DNA of 64,000 bases, from NCBI GenBank assembly GCA_963808315.1, contig CAWEFK010000027.1, forward strand, positions 157,474-221,473, given 5' to 3'. Below are positions 45,342 to 53,163 of the stretch, piece by piece (position 1 is the stretch's first letter; each line of letters opens with the position of its first letter). Both the position numbers and the translations under genes were made by a program. The stretch comes from Palsa-504 sp963808315 (GTDB lineage: Bacteria > Actinomycetota > Actinomycetes > Streptosporangiales > Streptosporangiaceae). The notes under the pieces were generated by a model. It was given only the letters and a program-made list of their open reading frames with translations. It did not search any database and was not told where the DNA came from.

Positions 45342-46397
45342 ATGACATGCATCGGGCCGATGCCCATCGTAGGCGGGCTGGATATCCACCGGAAGCAGAT
45401 CACCTTCGACTACCTCGACACTGTGACCGGGCAGGTGTGCCGCGGCCAGGTCAGCCCGGCCGACCGGGAGCACCTGCGGGCCTGGCTGGTCCGGTTCCAT
45501 GGCCGCGATGACGTCGCGTTCGCGGCCGAGGGGTGCACCGGATGGCGGTACGTCGCCGAGGAACTGGCCGCGGCCGGCGTCACGGCGCACCTGGCCGAGC
45601 CGGCGGACACCGCGTTCGCCCGCGGCCGCAAGCGGCACGCCAAGACCGACAAGACCGACTGCCGGCACCTGCGGATGCTGCTGGCCGAGGGCCGGCTGCC
45701 GGAGTGCTGGATCCCGCCGGCCCGCATCCTGGAGTGCCGGGCGCTGCTGGAGACCTACCACGATCTGCGGGCCGAGCACACCGCCTGGGTGCAGCGGATC
45801 CACGCGGTGCTGTTCCACCAGGGCGCCCCGGCCCTGGGCGAGGGCACGCTGCGCACCGGGCAGGGCCTGGCCGCCCTGCGGGCAGTCTCAGCCGATTGCC
45901 TGTCACCGGCCGGGCAGCTGCAGGTCGCCACCGCCCTGGACATGGCTGACATGCTGGAAACCCGGCTGCACGAGCTGCGGCACCAGCTGACCGACGCCGC
46001 CCGGCACCTGACCGGCGCGAAGGTCCTGGCCGCGCGGCTGTACGGGGTCGGGCCGGTCACCGCGCTGGCGATGACCTGCTGGCTGGGCGGCGCGGGCCGG
46101 TTCTCCTCCTCCCGCAAGGCGGTCCGGTTCGCCGGGCTGGACGTCACCGTCTACTCCTCCGACCGCAAAGGCCGGCCCGGGCGGCTGTCCCGGCAGGGGC
46201 CCCCGGTGCTGCGCTGGGCGGTCTACGAGGCCGGCAAGACCCACGCCCGGTCCTCGGCCCCGGATCACGCCTACTATGCCCAGGTTAAGGAGCGCTGCAA
46301 CGGCAAGCGCGCCGCGCTGTCCGAGGCCCGCAAGATCCTCCGCCAGGCCTGCCACATCCTGGCCGAGCTCGGCGACGACGCACTGTCCGCCGCCTGA
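45342..46397 (+). CDS. IS110-family transposase B
   Basis: A 351-residue intact transposase: N-terminal DEDD domain (IVGGLDIHRKQITFDYLDTV, HAKTDKTDCRHLRMLLAEG) and C-terminal Transposase_20 region (LYGVGPVTALAMTCWLGGAG, FAGLDVTVYSSDRKGRPGRLSRQGPPVLRWAVYEAG), with the catalytic Ser expected in the RLSRQG block. It differs clearly from transposase A, so this is a different IS. ATG 45360 is an alternative start. Confidence 0.9.
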   Translation: MTCIGPMPIVGGLDIHRKQITFDYLDTVTGQVCRGQVSPADREHLRAWLVRFHGRDDVAFAAEGCTGWRYVAEELAAAGVTAHLAEPADTAFARGRKRHAKTDKTDCRHLRMLLAEGRLPECWIPPARILECRALLETYHDLRAEHTAWVQRIHAVLFHQGAPALGEGTLRTGQGLAALRAVSADCLSPAGQLQVATALDMADMLETRLHELRHQLTDAARHLTGAKVLAARLYGVGPVTALAMTCWLGGAGRFSSSRKAVRFAGLDVTVYSSDRKGRPGRLSRQGPPVLRWAVYEAGKTHARSSAPDHAYYAQVKERCNGKRAALSEARKILRQACHILAELGDDALSAA

Positions 46398-47111
46398 GAC
46401 CCCCTTGCTCCATGACACCGGTGACCAGCCCATGACCGCCGGGACGCCCGGACCACGCATGCAGCCGAATTCACCCGATGGGGACCACCGCGGCCAGCTC
46501 CCGCCGAACCGCTGTCAGCCGCTGCCGGCCCTGCCACCGCAGCGCCAGGCGGACGGCCTGATTAGACTGAGCGGCCGCATCCCCGCAGGCCGGGGACACC
46601 CAATCAATCATCATGTCGCCGGGGCAGCGCCCAAGCGCCCCGCGCACCTAGGTAAGGCTGGCTGCTCCTGGCCCCGCCCCCGGCCGCCACGGCTGATCAC
46701 CCCGCGCAGAAAGGCCACCATCCCGAACCGCTGAACCAGACCGCCACCAGGGCTCCCTGCCCCCGCCGCCTGGCATGATCCGCTCCCGGACGGCCGCGTC
46801 AAGGGCACCTGCGGTGCCGCTGCGCGGGCGCTACGCGCCCCTTGGACCCGGCGCGCCCGCTCGCAGAACCCGGCAGCTATCAGGGACAGGGAGCAGACTC
46901 AGCCATCCCCAGACCAGGACAACCATGACCGCGCAAACCCCATATCGACCCCTTGCGGTCACCGGCGGATGCAGGTAAGGCGGTCCCCGGACTGCGAGTA
47001 CGTGCGCTGCGCTCAGCCGCGCCAGTCCGGCCGGGCCGGGCGAAGGGACAGGCATGTGCGGGCCAGGTAAATTCATTTGCCCCCGGTGAGCACCACGGGG
47101 AGCATAAGGCC
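46398..47111. other. Non-coding region after IS110 transposase B
   Basis: No gene supported. It contains the presumed right end of the IS110 element and a small hairpin (GGCACC, TGC, GGTGCC near 46805). Frames here are Pro/Arg-rich shadows. GGGGAG before 47112 is the ribosome site of the next gene. Confidence 0.4.
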
Positions 47112-47924
47112 ATGGCGGAGCGATTCGATGTCAGCCGGGACGGCGCCAGCTTGGCCGGGGAACGGTGGCCTGGTGGCGGCCAGACGGTGGTGCTGCTGCA
47201 TGAGGGCGTCGCGGACCGGCGAGGATGGGCGGAGGTGGCCAGGCTGCTGGCACCTGAGCTGACCGTGGTGGCCTACGACCGCCGCGGCTACGGGCAGACG
47301 CCGCCCAGCACCGAGTCGTTCACGCACCTAGATGACCTGCTCGCCGTCACCGATCATGCGACTTCGGGGCCGGTGTGGCTGGCAGGCGCCTCGGCGGGGG
47401 GCGGGCTGGCACTTGACGCCGCCCTGGCCGCCCCCGGACGGGTCGCTGGGCTGGTGGTGATGGGCACCGCGGTGAGCGGCGCCCCCGAACCCGAGCTCGA
47501 CGCCGACACCAAGCGATTTGATCACCTGCTCGAGGAAGCCTACGCGGCACACGACGCCGAGCAGATCAACCGCCTGGAGACCTGGCTGTGGCTGGACGGC
47601 CCCAGCCAGCTAGAAGGACGAGTGGGCGGCGCCGCCCGGCAGCTCGCGCTCAACATGAACGCGATCATCATCAGCAACGACGTGCCGGAGACCGCCGGAG
47701 CCACCGATATGGACACCTGGCACCGCCTCGCCGAGATCACCATCCCGGTTACCGTCGCGTGCGGCGACCTCGACGTGCCCTTCCTGGTAGACCGCTGCCG
47801 CCTGCTCGCCGCCCGGCTCCCCGCTGCCCGGCACCACGTGCTGGCCGGCATGGCACACCAGCCCTACCTAGAGTCCGCCACCGCGGTCGCACAACTGATC
47901 CGCTCCGCGGTAACCCAGGGCTGA
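47112..47924 (+). CDS. Alpha/beta-fold hydrolase
   Basis: A 270-residue hydrolase: oxyanion loop VVLLHEGVADRRGW, nucleophile elbow GASAGGG, acid Asp in VACGDLDVPFLVD and catalytic His in LAGMAHQPYLE. It resembles the 3-oxoadipate enol-lactonase-like group; the substrate is unknown. An in-frame upstream extension is ignored because GGGGAG precedes ATG 47112. Confidence 0.88.
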   Translation: MAERFDVSRDGASLAGERWPGGGQTVVLLHEGVADRRGWAEVARLLAPELTVVAYDRRGYGQTPPSTESFTHLDDLLAVTDHATSGPVWLAGASAGGGLALDAALAAPGRVAGLVVMGTAVSGAPEPELDADTKRFDHLLEEAYAAHDAEQINRLETWLWLDGPSQLEGRVGGAARQLALNMNAIIISNDVPETAGATDMDTWHRLAEITIPVTVACGDLDVPFLVDRCRLLAARLPAARHHVLAGMAHQPYLESATAVAQLIRSAVTQG

Positions 47925-48343
47925 ACCGTTACCGCCCCGAACGCCAGACGCGCTTGACCACACGATCCCGGATCGCGAACCACCAAGGCGACAAAACTGC
48001 GTAACTAAATGATGGTTCCATCTCTGCACTAGATCGCCGAATCGGCGCTTCGCTGAATGCGTCGATTTCTTTGGCCGTGCGTGTGCAGGTCGGCCACTTC
48101 TGTGTGTTCCGTTCAGGCGTTTTCTGCCACTGGGGCGGGCTGCGCACCGGTGGTTTCGTGAAGCTCGACGGGGACTCCAGGCTCGGCGCACCCGATCGCG
48201 GCAGCCAGCCCGGCCGCGCCGCGGGGCATTGCTGCGCTGGTCTTCCCAGACCAGCGCCTAGAGAGATCGCCGTGGCCGCTTCCGCGTGTTCGAGGCGCGC
48301 CCAGCACGCTGGTGCTGCGTCCGAGTGACTTCGCCGTCGTTAT
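47925..48343. other. Intergenic between convergent hydrolase and sigma genes
   Basis: About 420 bp with no gene. A small perfect hairpin CGCCGA-A-TCGGCG near 48031 could end transcription, though no T-run follows. Confidence 0.35.
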
Positions 48344-49231
48344 TCATCGGCCGGGCGGGATGACGAGGTTGAGCTGTCCGAGGCGCTCTGGATCTACGAG
48401 GGCATCGATCCGGGCGATCTTTCCGTTAGTGACGGTGAACGCCATCACGGAGAACACTCGTCCAGCGGGCGCTACCACGGCGCCCGCGGCGCCGTTGACG
48501 AGCGCTGGCCTGACGAACGGGTAGAGCTTCGAGTAGGTGGAGGAGTAGGCCGCTACGGCCTTCGCGCCGCGAAGGATCAGCGAGGCTTCCTCGCGCAGCA
48601 CGCCGCCGTCGATCCGCAGTTCGACGTCGGGATCGAGCACCGCTACCAAGGCGCCGAAGTCGCCGTCGCGTGAGGCGACGAAGAACGCGTCGACGGCCTC
48701 GCGCTGTCGCGCGGGGTCAGGGTCCGGCTTGGGCAAGCCGTGCACGCGTCGCCGCGCTCGGCTGGCGAGCTGCTGCGCGGCGGCTTCGGAACGATGCAGG
48801 ACAGCCGCGATGTCCGCAAACGGCACGCCGAACACGTCGTGCAGCACGAACGCCAGCCGCTCGGGGGGACTGAGCGCGTCGAGCACCACGAGCAGCGCCA
48901 GCCCGACCGAGTCGGCAACCAGCGCCTCCTGCTCGGGGTCGGCGCTGCCCTCCAGGCTGACGACGGGGCCGGGCACGTAAACCTCCGAGAGCTCTTCACG
49001 CCGTGCCCGGCGGGCGCGCAGCATGTTCAGGCACACGCGCCCGACAATGGTGGTCAGCCAGGCCTGCACGTTCTCCACGCTCCGCGGATCCTGGTCGCGG
49101 ATCCGAAGCCATGCCTCCTGGAGGGCGTCGTCGGCTTCGCTCACCGACCCCAGCATCCGGTAGGCGACCCCGCACAAATGCGAACGGTGCCGCTGAAAGC
49201 GCTCCGTCAGCCACTCGCGCTCCTCCGTCAT
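48344..49231 (-). CDS. SigJ-like ECF sigma factor with C-terminal SnoaL-type domain
   Basis: A 295-residue sigma factor. Region 2: FQRHRSHLCGVAYRMLGSVSEADDALQEAWLRI; region 4: SPPERLAFVLHDVFGVPFADIAAVLHRSEAAAQQLASRARRRV. The extra 110 residues form a SnoaL_2/NTF2-like domain (AVDAFFVASRDGDFGALVAVLDPDVELRIDGG), as in M. tuberculosis SigJ, which regulates without an anti-sigma. ATG 49231 follows GAGAGG. The DoxX-like gene lies upstream on the same strand. Confidence 0.9.
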   Translation of the reverse strand: MTEEREWLTERFQRHRSHLCGVAYRMLGSVSEADDALQEAWLRIRDQDPRSVENVQAWLTTIVGRVCLNMLRARRARREELSEVYVPGPVVSLEGSADPEQEALVADSVGLALLVVLDALSPPERLAFVLHDVFGVPFADIAAVLHRSEAAAQQLASRARRRVHGLPKPDPDPARQREAVDAFFVASRDGDFGALVAVLDPDVELRIDGGVLREEASLILRGAKAVAAYSSTYSKLYPFVRPALVNGAAGAVVAPAGRVFSVMAFTVTNGKIARIDALVDPERLGQLNLVIPPGR

Positions 49232-49463
49232 CAGCGCGCCTCTCCAGTCCCTGAGCAAGCCGGAGCAGCGAGACCGAGCCCGACTGAGGCCAAGCCGGGC
49301 GCTGCCGCGCTGAGCACTTCCGCCCCCGCCGCGGGATCAGGCACCACGCTGACCAGATCGAGAACCGGCGGAGCCGTATGCTGCTTTGGCAAGGAGGCTT
49401 CCCTTCTGGCTCCAGCGGCCGTGACCGAATGGGGATGGCGGCCCCCCGTTGAGCAGGACGCCA

Positions 49464-49820
49464 TCACCAGTGGTCGTGGTAGCCGAGGCTTACGACCAGG
49501 GCGGCGACGGCCATCACCAGGAAACTGACCGCACCGGCGACCTTGGGGTCGCGCACCCGGATGTGCGCACTCACAGCGCAGATGAAGTAGACGACCAGGC
49601 CAATCGCCGCGGCCGTGCCAAGCACCGGCACGGCGAACCCGGCCAGCAGCCCGACCGCCCCGGAGGCCAGCAGAATCCCGAACGGAATCATCCACTTCTG
49701 CGACACCCGCACCTCGTCAGCGACGACCTTGACAGACTCCGCCCCGGCGAAGCTCAAAACGGCGGCGTAACTGTTCGCGAGCGCCACGACGATCGTGACC
49801 ATAACGTAAGCGATGTGCAT
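49464..49820 (-). CDS. DoxX-family small membrane protein
   Basis: A 118-residue protein with four membrane helices and the DoxX-like phrases KVVADEVRVSQKWMIPFGILLASGAVGLLAGF and IGLVVYFICAVSAHIRVRD. The family is linked to thiol and oxidative stress. DoxX genes often sit beside SigJ-type sigma genes, as here (232 bases apart, same strand). Confidence 0.85.
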   Translation of the reverse strand: MHIAYVMVTIVVALANSYAAVLSFAGAESVKVVADEVRVSQKWMIPFGILLASGAVGLLAGFAVPVLGTAAAIGLVVYFICAVSAHIRVRDPKVAGAVSFLVMAVAALVVSLGYHDHW

Positions 49821-50073
49821 ACCCTTAAGACACGCCCGGCCCGGAGAACCTGACCGCCCGGCCTCCGGGACCGCTAGGCGGGCTGGGACCGGACGCCGCT
49901 CACCTCCGACAGCCCTAGCCAGGTCGCGGTTTCCAGAGAAACCGCCGTAGCCGCCGGCACGCAGAACTGTCAGTTCTGGCTCGCCAGGATACAAATCCCC
50001 AGCGACCAGCTAGCCGTGCAGATCGGCGGTTCTGTGTGCGTGACCGGGCAGCTGCGATTGAATTCAGGCGGGT
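49821..50073. promoter_or_regulatory. Regulatory gap with two perfect dyads
   Basis: GCGGTTTC-CAGA-GAAACCGC (49926-49945) and AGAACT-GTC-AGTTCT (49963-49977) lie between the 3' end of marR and the DoxX gene. The first could be a terminator for marR without a T-run; either could be an operator for the doxX/sigJ unit. Confidence 0.45.
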
Positions 50074-50553
50074 TTACCGGCGCCTCCCTTGCGCATCACG
50101 CAGGCGGCCTTCCGGAGTTCCAGGTCCCCCGAGCCGGACTCGGAGGCATGCGGCGACTTCACTGAGTGCGGCGATGAGTCCGGCCGCACGGTCCGCGGGC
50201 GTCACGCCGAGAGCTTCGGTGAGTAGTTCGTCCACTGGTGCCGCGCCGAGGCCGGCCACGACGGGCGGCAGGGAGTCGCTGACCTTCACCAGCGTGCGGC
50301 GCCGGTCGTCCGGGTCGGCTCTGGTCTCGAGCGCGTCTAGGTCCCGCAGCCTGGCCACGACCGTGGAGACATAGCTCTGAGGCAGCCCGGTCCGGGTGGC
50401 GATCTCGCCGACCGAACTGTCCGGGAACGCGAACGTGTCCATGAGAATGAGCCGCTGCCCTGGCGGGGACGGGGGAGCACCGAGCGGACGCATCGCGTCC
50501 TCTCCCAGTCGCGTGAGCCAGCGTCCTAGCTGGAACAGGTCGAGCGCGTCCAT
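50074..50553 (-). CDS. MarR-family transcriptional regulator
   Basis: A 159-residue winged-helix repressor: QRLILMDTFAFPDSSVGEIATRTGLPQSYVSTVVARLRDLDALETRADPDDRRRTLVKVS. The DxxDRR wing is typical. It starts directly at the edge of a large palindrome and is divergent from a glycosidase-like gene, suggesting autoregulation and control of that neighbour. Confidence 0.9.
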   Translation of the reverse strand: MDALDLFQLGRWLTRLGEDAMRPLGAPPSPPGQRLILMDTFAFPDSSVGEIATRTGLPQSYVSTVVARLRDLDALETRADPDDRRRTLVKVSDSLPPVVAGLGAAPVDELLTEALGVTPADRAAGLIAALSEVAACLRVRLGGPGTPEGRLRDAQGRRR

Positions 50554-50607
50554 CCCAGCACATTACATCATCTAAAGATCCATCTGTAGATGATGTAATG
50601 TGCTGGG
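50554..50607. promoter_or_regulatory. Perfect 21-bp-arm palindrome, probable MarR operator
   Basis: The left arm 50554-50574 contains CAGCACATTACATCATCTA and the right arm 50587-50607 is its exact complement, around a 12-bp spacer AAGATCCATCTG. The left arm touches the MarR start codon. The core ACATCATCTA/TAGATGATGT is AT-rich, as in MarR sites. Perfect symmetry over 42 bases is far more than one dimer needs. Confidence 0.8.
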
Positions 50608-50608
50608 T

Positions 50609-50732
50609 GTGAACCGCCGGGGAGTCATTTACGACACCGGCATCGTCCTCCCCGGCCCGGCGCGGGGCGGCGCGGGACGGCCGGGCGCCGCCCATCAGCT
50701 GGCCGCGCGCCGCAGGAAAGGAGATCACCACG
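50609..50732 (+). other. Partial duplicate of the downstream gene's start
   Basis: GTG 50609, right after the palindrome, opens a frame whose first residues NRRGVIYDTGIVLPG resemble the start of the next gene (RWRGVLYDAGRVMGG). The similarity stops after about 15 codons. This looks like the surviving 5' end of an older paralogous copy, or a partial duplication, between operator and gene. GGAAAGGAG at the end is the ribosome site of the next gene. Confidence 0.5.
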
Positions 50733-51803
50733 ATGAGGTGGCGGGGCGTGCTCTACGACGCGGGCCGTGTGATGGGCGGCGTGACCTGGCGGCCGGACTA
50801 CAGCCCGGCGCTGGTGCACCGCGAGCTGGAGATCATCAGCACCGGCCTGCACTGCAACGCGGTCAGGATCTGGGCCCGGGACACCGGGCGGCTCGCCGCC
50901 GCGGCCGGGGACGCCCTGCGGCAGGGCATGGACGTGTGGTTCTGCCCGGAGCTGTCCAGCGGGTCCCGGGATGCGACGCTGCGCCACCTGGCGCGCTCGG
51001 CAGCGGCTGCCGAGGAACTGCGGGCCAGGTGGCCGGGGCGGCTGGTCTTTTGCGTCGGCGGTGAACTGACGCTGTTCATGCACGGCATCATCAAAGGACG
51101 CACCTACAGCAGGCGCACCCGCATGCCGGTGCTGCGTGAGGTCCTCAGGTCCGGTGCCCACAACGCGCCGCTGAACGCGTTCCTGGCCCGGGCTGCTGCG
51201 GCCGTGCGTGAGGTGTTCGGCGGCCCGGTCACCTACGCGTCGCTGCCGGCCGAGCGGGTCGACTGGGACACCTTCGACATCATCGGCATCAACCACTACT
51301 GGATGGAGCCCCACCAGGACCGCTACCTCCAGAAGGTGGAGCCGCTGCTGGCCGCCGGCAAGCCGGTGGTGATCACCGAGCTGGGATTCCGCACCTGTAC
51401 CGGCGCCGACCAGACCGGTCCCGCGAGCACGGCGAATATCGACCCGGTCACTTTTGCCCTGCACAAGCTGCCGCTGACAGGCCGGTTCGTCCAGCCGCGG
51501 GTCAAGACCACCGGCGAACGCGACGAGGACCTGCAGGCCCGCAGCCTGCTCCGCCAGCTTGAGCTGCTGGACTCGGCCGGGGTCGACGGCGCATTCGTCT
51601 ACACCTTCACCGCCCCCCTGTGGACTCATGCAGACGACCCGCGGCACGACCTCGACACCGACAGCTACAGCCTGGTCAAGCCCTATCCCCGCGGCAGACA
51701 CGGCACCACCTACCCAGACATGGCATGGGAGCCCAAGAAATCGTTCACAGCCGTCGCGGACTATTACGCGAGACACCCAGGCAACGAACACCGGCCAAGC
51801 TGA
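50733..51803 (+). CDS. TIM-barrel glycoside-hydrolase-like protein
   Basis: A 356-residue soluble protein of an actinobacterial family sometimes annotated as 'abortive infection' or cellulase-like. Barrel strands end in typical positions: NAVRIWARD, DVWFCPELSSG, FCVGGELTLF with E111 as possible acid/base, IIGINHYW, and VVITELGFR with E216 as possible nucleophile. No signal peptide, so it is cytosolic. The true substrate is unknown. It is divergent from MarR and probably controlled through the palindrome. Confidence 0.75.
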   Translation: MRWRGVLYDAGRVMGGVTWRPDYSPALVHRELEIISTGLHCNAVRIWARDTGRLAAAAGDALRQGMDVWFCPELSSGSRDATLRHLARSAAAAEELRARWPGRLVFCVGGELTLFMHGIIKGRTYSRRTRMPVLREVLRSGAHNAPLNAFLARAAAAVREVFGGPVTYASLPAERVDWDTFDIIGINHYWMEPHQDRYLQKVEPLLAAGKPVVITELGFRTCTGADQTGPASTANIDPVTFALHKLPLTGRFVQPRVKTTGERDEDLQARSLLRQLELLDSAGVDGAFVYTFTAPLWTHADDPRHDLDTDSYSLVKPYPRGRHGTTYPDMAWEPKKSFTAVADYYARHPGNEHRPS

Positions 51804-52011
51804 CCAGGCACCACTATGGTGCGGCATGCGAGGCCCCCAACGGCCGTCTGCTCCGAGAGGGATCCGCTTGCCGTCCGGACCGTAACCAAGCGACACCGCG
51901 CCGCGACACCACCCGCTACAGCTCTTGTGCAGCCTCGCGTCGCGCAGTCGCCGAAGTAGATGGCGTCGTGGCCAGAACCGCGTTTACCCACGCCCGCGAC
52001 GTCGATATCTT

Positions 52012-52032
52012 GGCTCCCAGCAACTGGGAGCC
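52012..52032 (-). terminator. Hairpin just downstream of the tRNA-Ala fragment
   Basis: GGCTCCCAG-CAA-CTGGGAGCC is a perfect 9-bp stem with a 3-nt loop, 24 bases beyond the tRNA 3' end on the minus strand, where a tRNA terminator would be. Confidence 0.55.
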
Positions 52033-52055
52033 CAATCTAGCCCTCTGCGTTTGCG

Positions 52056-52102
52056 TGGAGCTAAGGGGGCTCGAACCCCTGACCCCTTGCTTGCAAAGTA
52101 AA
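52056..52102 (-). tRNA. 3' fragment of tRNA-Ala(TGC), probable attachment site
   Basis: Read on the minus strand, the segment contains the anticodon loop CTTTGCAAG, then the variable loop, the T-arm GGGGTTCGAGCCCC and the acceptor end with encoded CCA (AGCTCCA). The D-arm and 5' acceptor half are absent: the sequence before it bears no resemblance to a tRNA. 3' tRNA fragments of this kind mark one end of elements integrated by tyrosine recombinases. Confidence 0.8.
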
Positions 52103-52443
52103 TTTTGGCTATCGCTGGGCATGGCCTGACGTCGCCCAATATGCTTTTTACCTGCGGATACCCTGGCTGGCTGTGGCTGGGTGTCGTCTGGTACCTGGCA
52201 CCATTGGCTCCCAGCGTGGCTCCCAAAAATACAGGTGACTCCGCTAAAATTTTTGCATCCGGGGCAGTGCCGATTAGTTCAGAAGGCCCGGCTAGTGAGC
52301 ACAGCGGTGTGTGTCGTGCGGTGGCCGTTTAGGGCGGAGGTTGCCAGGCCGCTAGCTCTACCCGCGAGGCGGGGACGCTCCATCCCGAAGCCGCAGTCGT
52401 CGCCTACGTGCGCTAGCGCCTGCTGTCCTACCGCTGTGCTACC

Positions 52444-52731
52444 ATGATTCTCATGGCAGTGCGGAAGAAGCGCTCGATCTCGATGCCGCCCGAGCTCGAC
52501 GCCGAGATAGCGGCCGCGGCCGAGCAAGCGGGCATGAGCTACAGCGCATGGCTGGCCGACACCGCTCGCAAAGAATTCATCATCCGGGCCGGCCTGGCCG
52601 CCGTTACCCAGTTCGAGGCCGACCACGGGGCATTCACCCCCGATGAGCTGGCCGAGGCTGAGCAATGGGCCGCCACCGCGGTCCGGCGGGCCAGCCGGAC
52701 CGGCCGCAGCACCCAGCGCCGGACCGCGTGA
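52444..52731 (+). CDS. Ribbon-helix-helix antitoxin-like protein
   Basis: A 95-residue protein with an N-terminal ribbon-helix-helix (KKRSISMPPELDAEIAAAAEQAGMSYSAWLADTARKEF) and an acidic C-terminal half that would wrap the toxin. Its stop overlaps the PIN-domain gene (TGATG). ATG 52453 is an alternative start. Layout and sizes fit a VapBC-like antitoxin. Confidence 0.82.
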   Translation: MILMAVRKKRSISMPPELDAEIAAAAEQAGMSYSAWLADTARKEFIIRAGLAAVTQFEADHGAFTPDELAEAEQWAATAVRRASRTGRSTQRRTA

Positions 52732-53111
52732 TGGGCGTTACCTACGACACCGGCGCGCTCATCGCAGCGGACCGGGGAGAACGCAGCATGTGGGCCCGCC
52801 ACCGTGCCCTCCTGATGCTGCGCGAAGTACCTACCGTTCCTGCACCGGTCGTCGCCCAGTCCTGGCGCGGCGGAAGTCGCCAGGCCTTGCTAGCCCGGCT
52901 ACTCGCCGGATGCGCCGTCGAAGCCCTCGACGACGGCCAGGCCCGCGCGGTCGGCTCACTAGCTGCGATCGCCGCCACCAGCGACATCGTGGACGCCTGC
53001 GTCGTCGAAGGAGCCCTCCGCCGCCACGACCTCGTCGTCAGCTCGGACGAGACAGACCTGCACGCTATCGCCGCGGCTGTCAGCCGACATCTCGAAATGG
53101 ACCGGCCCTGA
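52731..53111 (+). CDS. PIN-domain toxin (VapC-like)
   Basis: A 126-residue PIN-domain ribonuclease-like protein. Conserved acids: D6 in TYDTGALIAADRG, Asp/Glu in SDIVDACVVEGAL, and Asp in VVSSDETDLHAIA. Toxins of this type cleave tRNA or rRNA. Coupled to the antitoxin gene by a one-base overlap. It converges with the DUF262 fusion gene. Confidence 0.83.
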   Translation: MGVTYDTGALIAADRGERSMWARHRALLMLREVPTVPAPVVAQSWRGGSRQALLARLLAGCAVEALDDGQARAVGSLAAIAATSDIVDACVVEGALRRHDLVVSSDETDLHAIAAAVSRHLEMDRP

Positions 53112-53163
53112 CCGCCAGCCGATGTCCTGAAAAGTCCCTCGGCCTTGCGATAACTCGTGGCGG

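Larger units (their letters stand above)
51804..52443. other. Element boundary region without genes
   Basis: 640 bp holding the tRNA-Ala fragment, a terminator-like hairpin and direct repeats TGGCTCCCAG at 52011, 52205 and (TGGCTCCCA) 52217. The repeats could be integrase arm sites. No integrase gene is present here. The stretch 52230-52260 is AT-rich (CTAAAATTTTTGC). Confidence 0.5.

Noticed and set aside
52056..52102. Complete tRNA gene
   Set aside because: Only the anticodon-to-CCA half is present; no D-arm or 5' acceptor strand precedes it.
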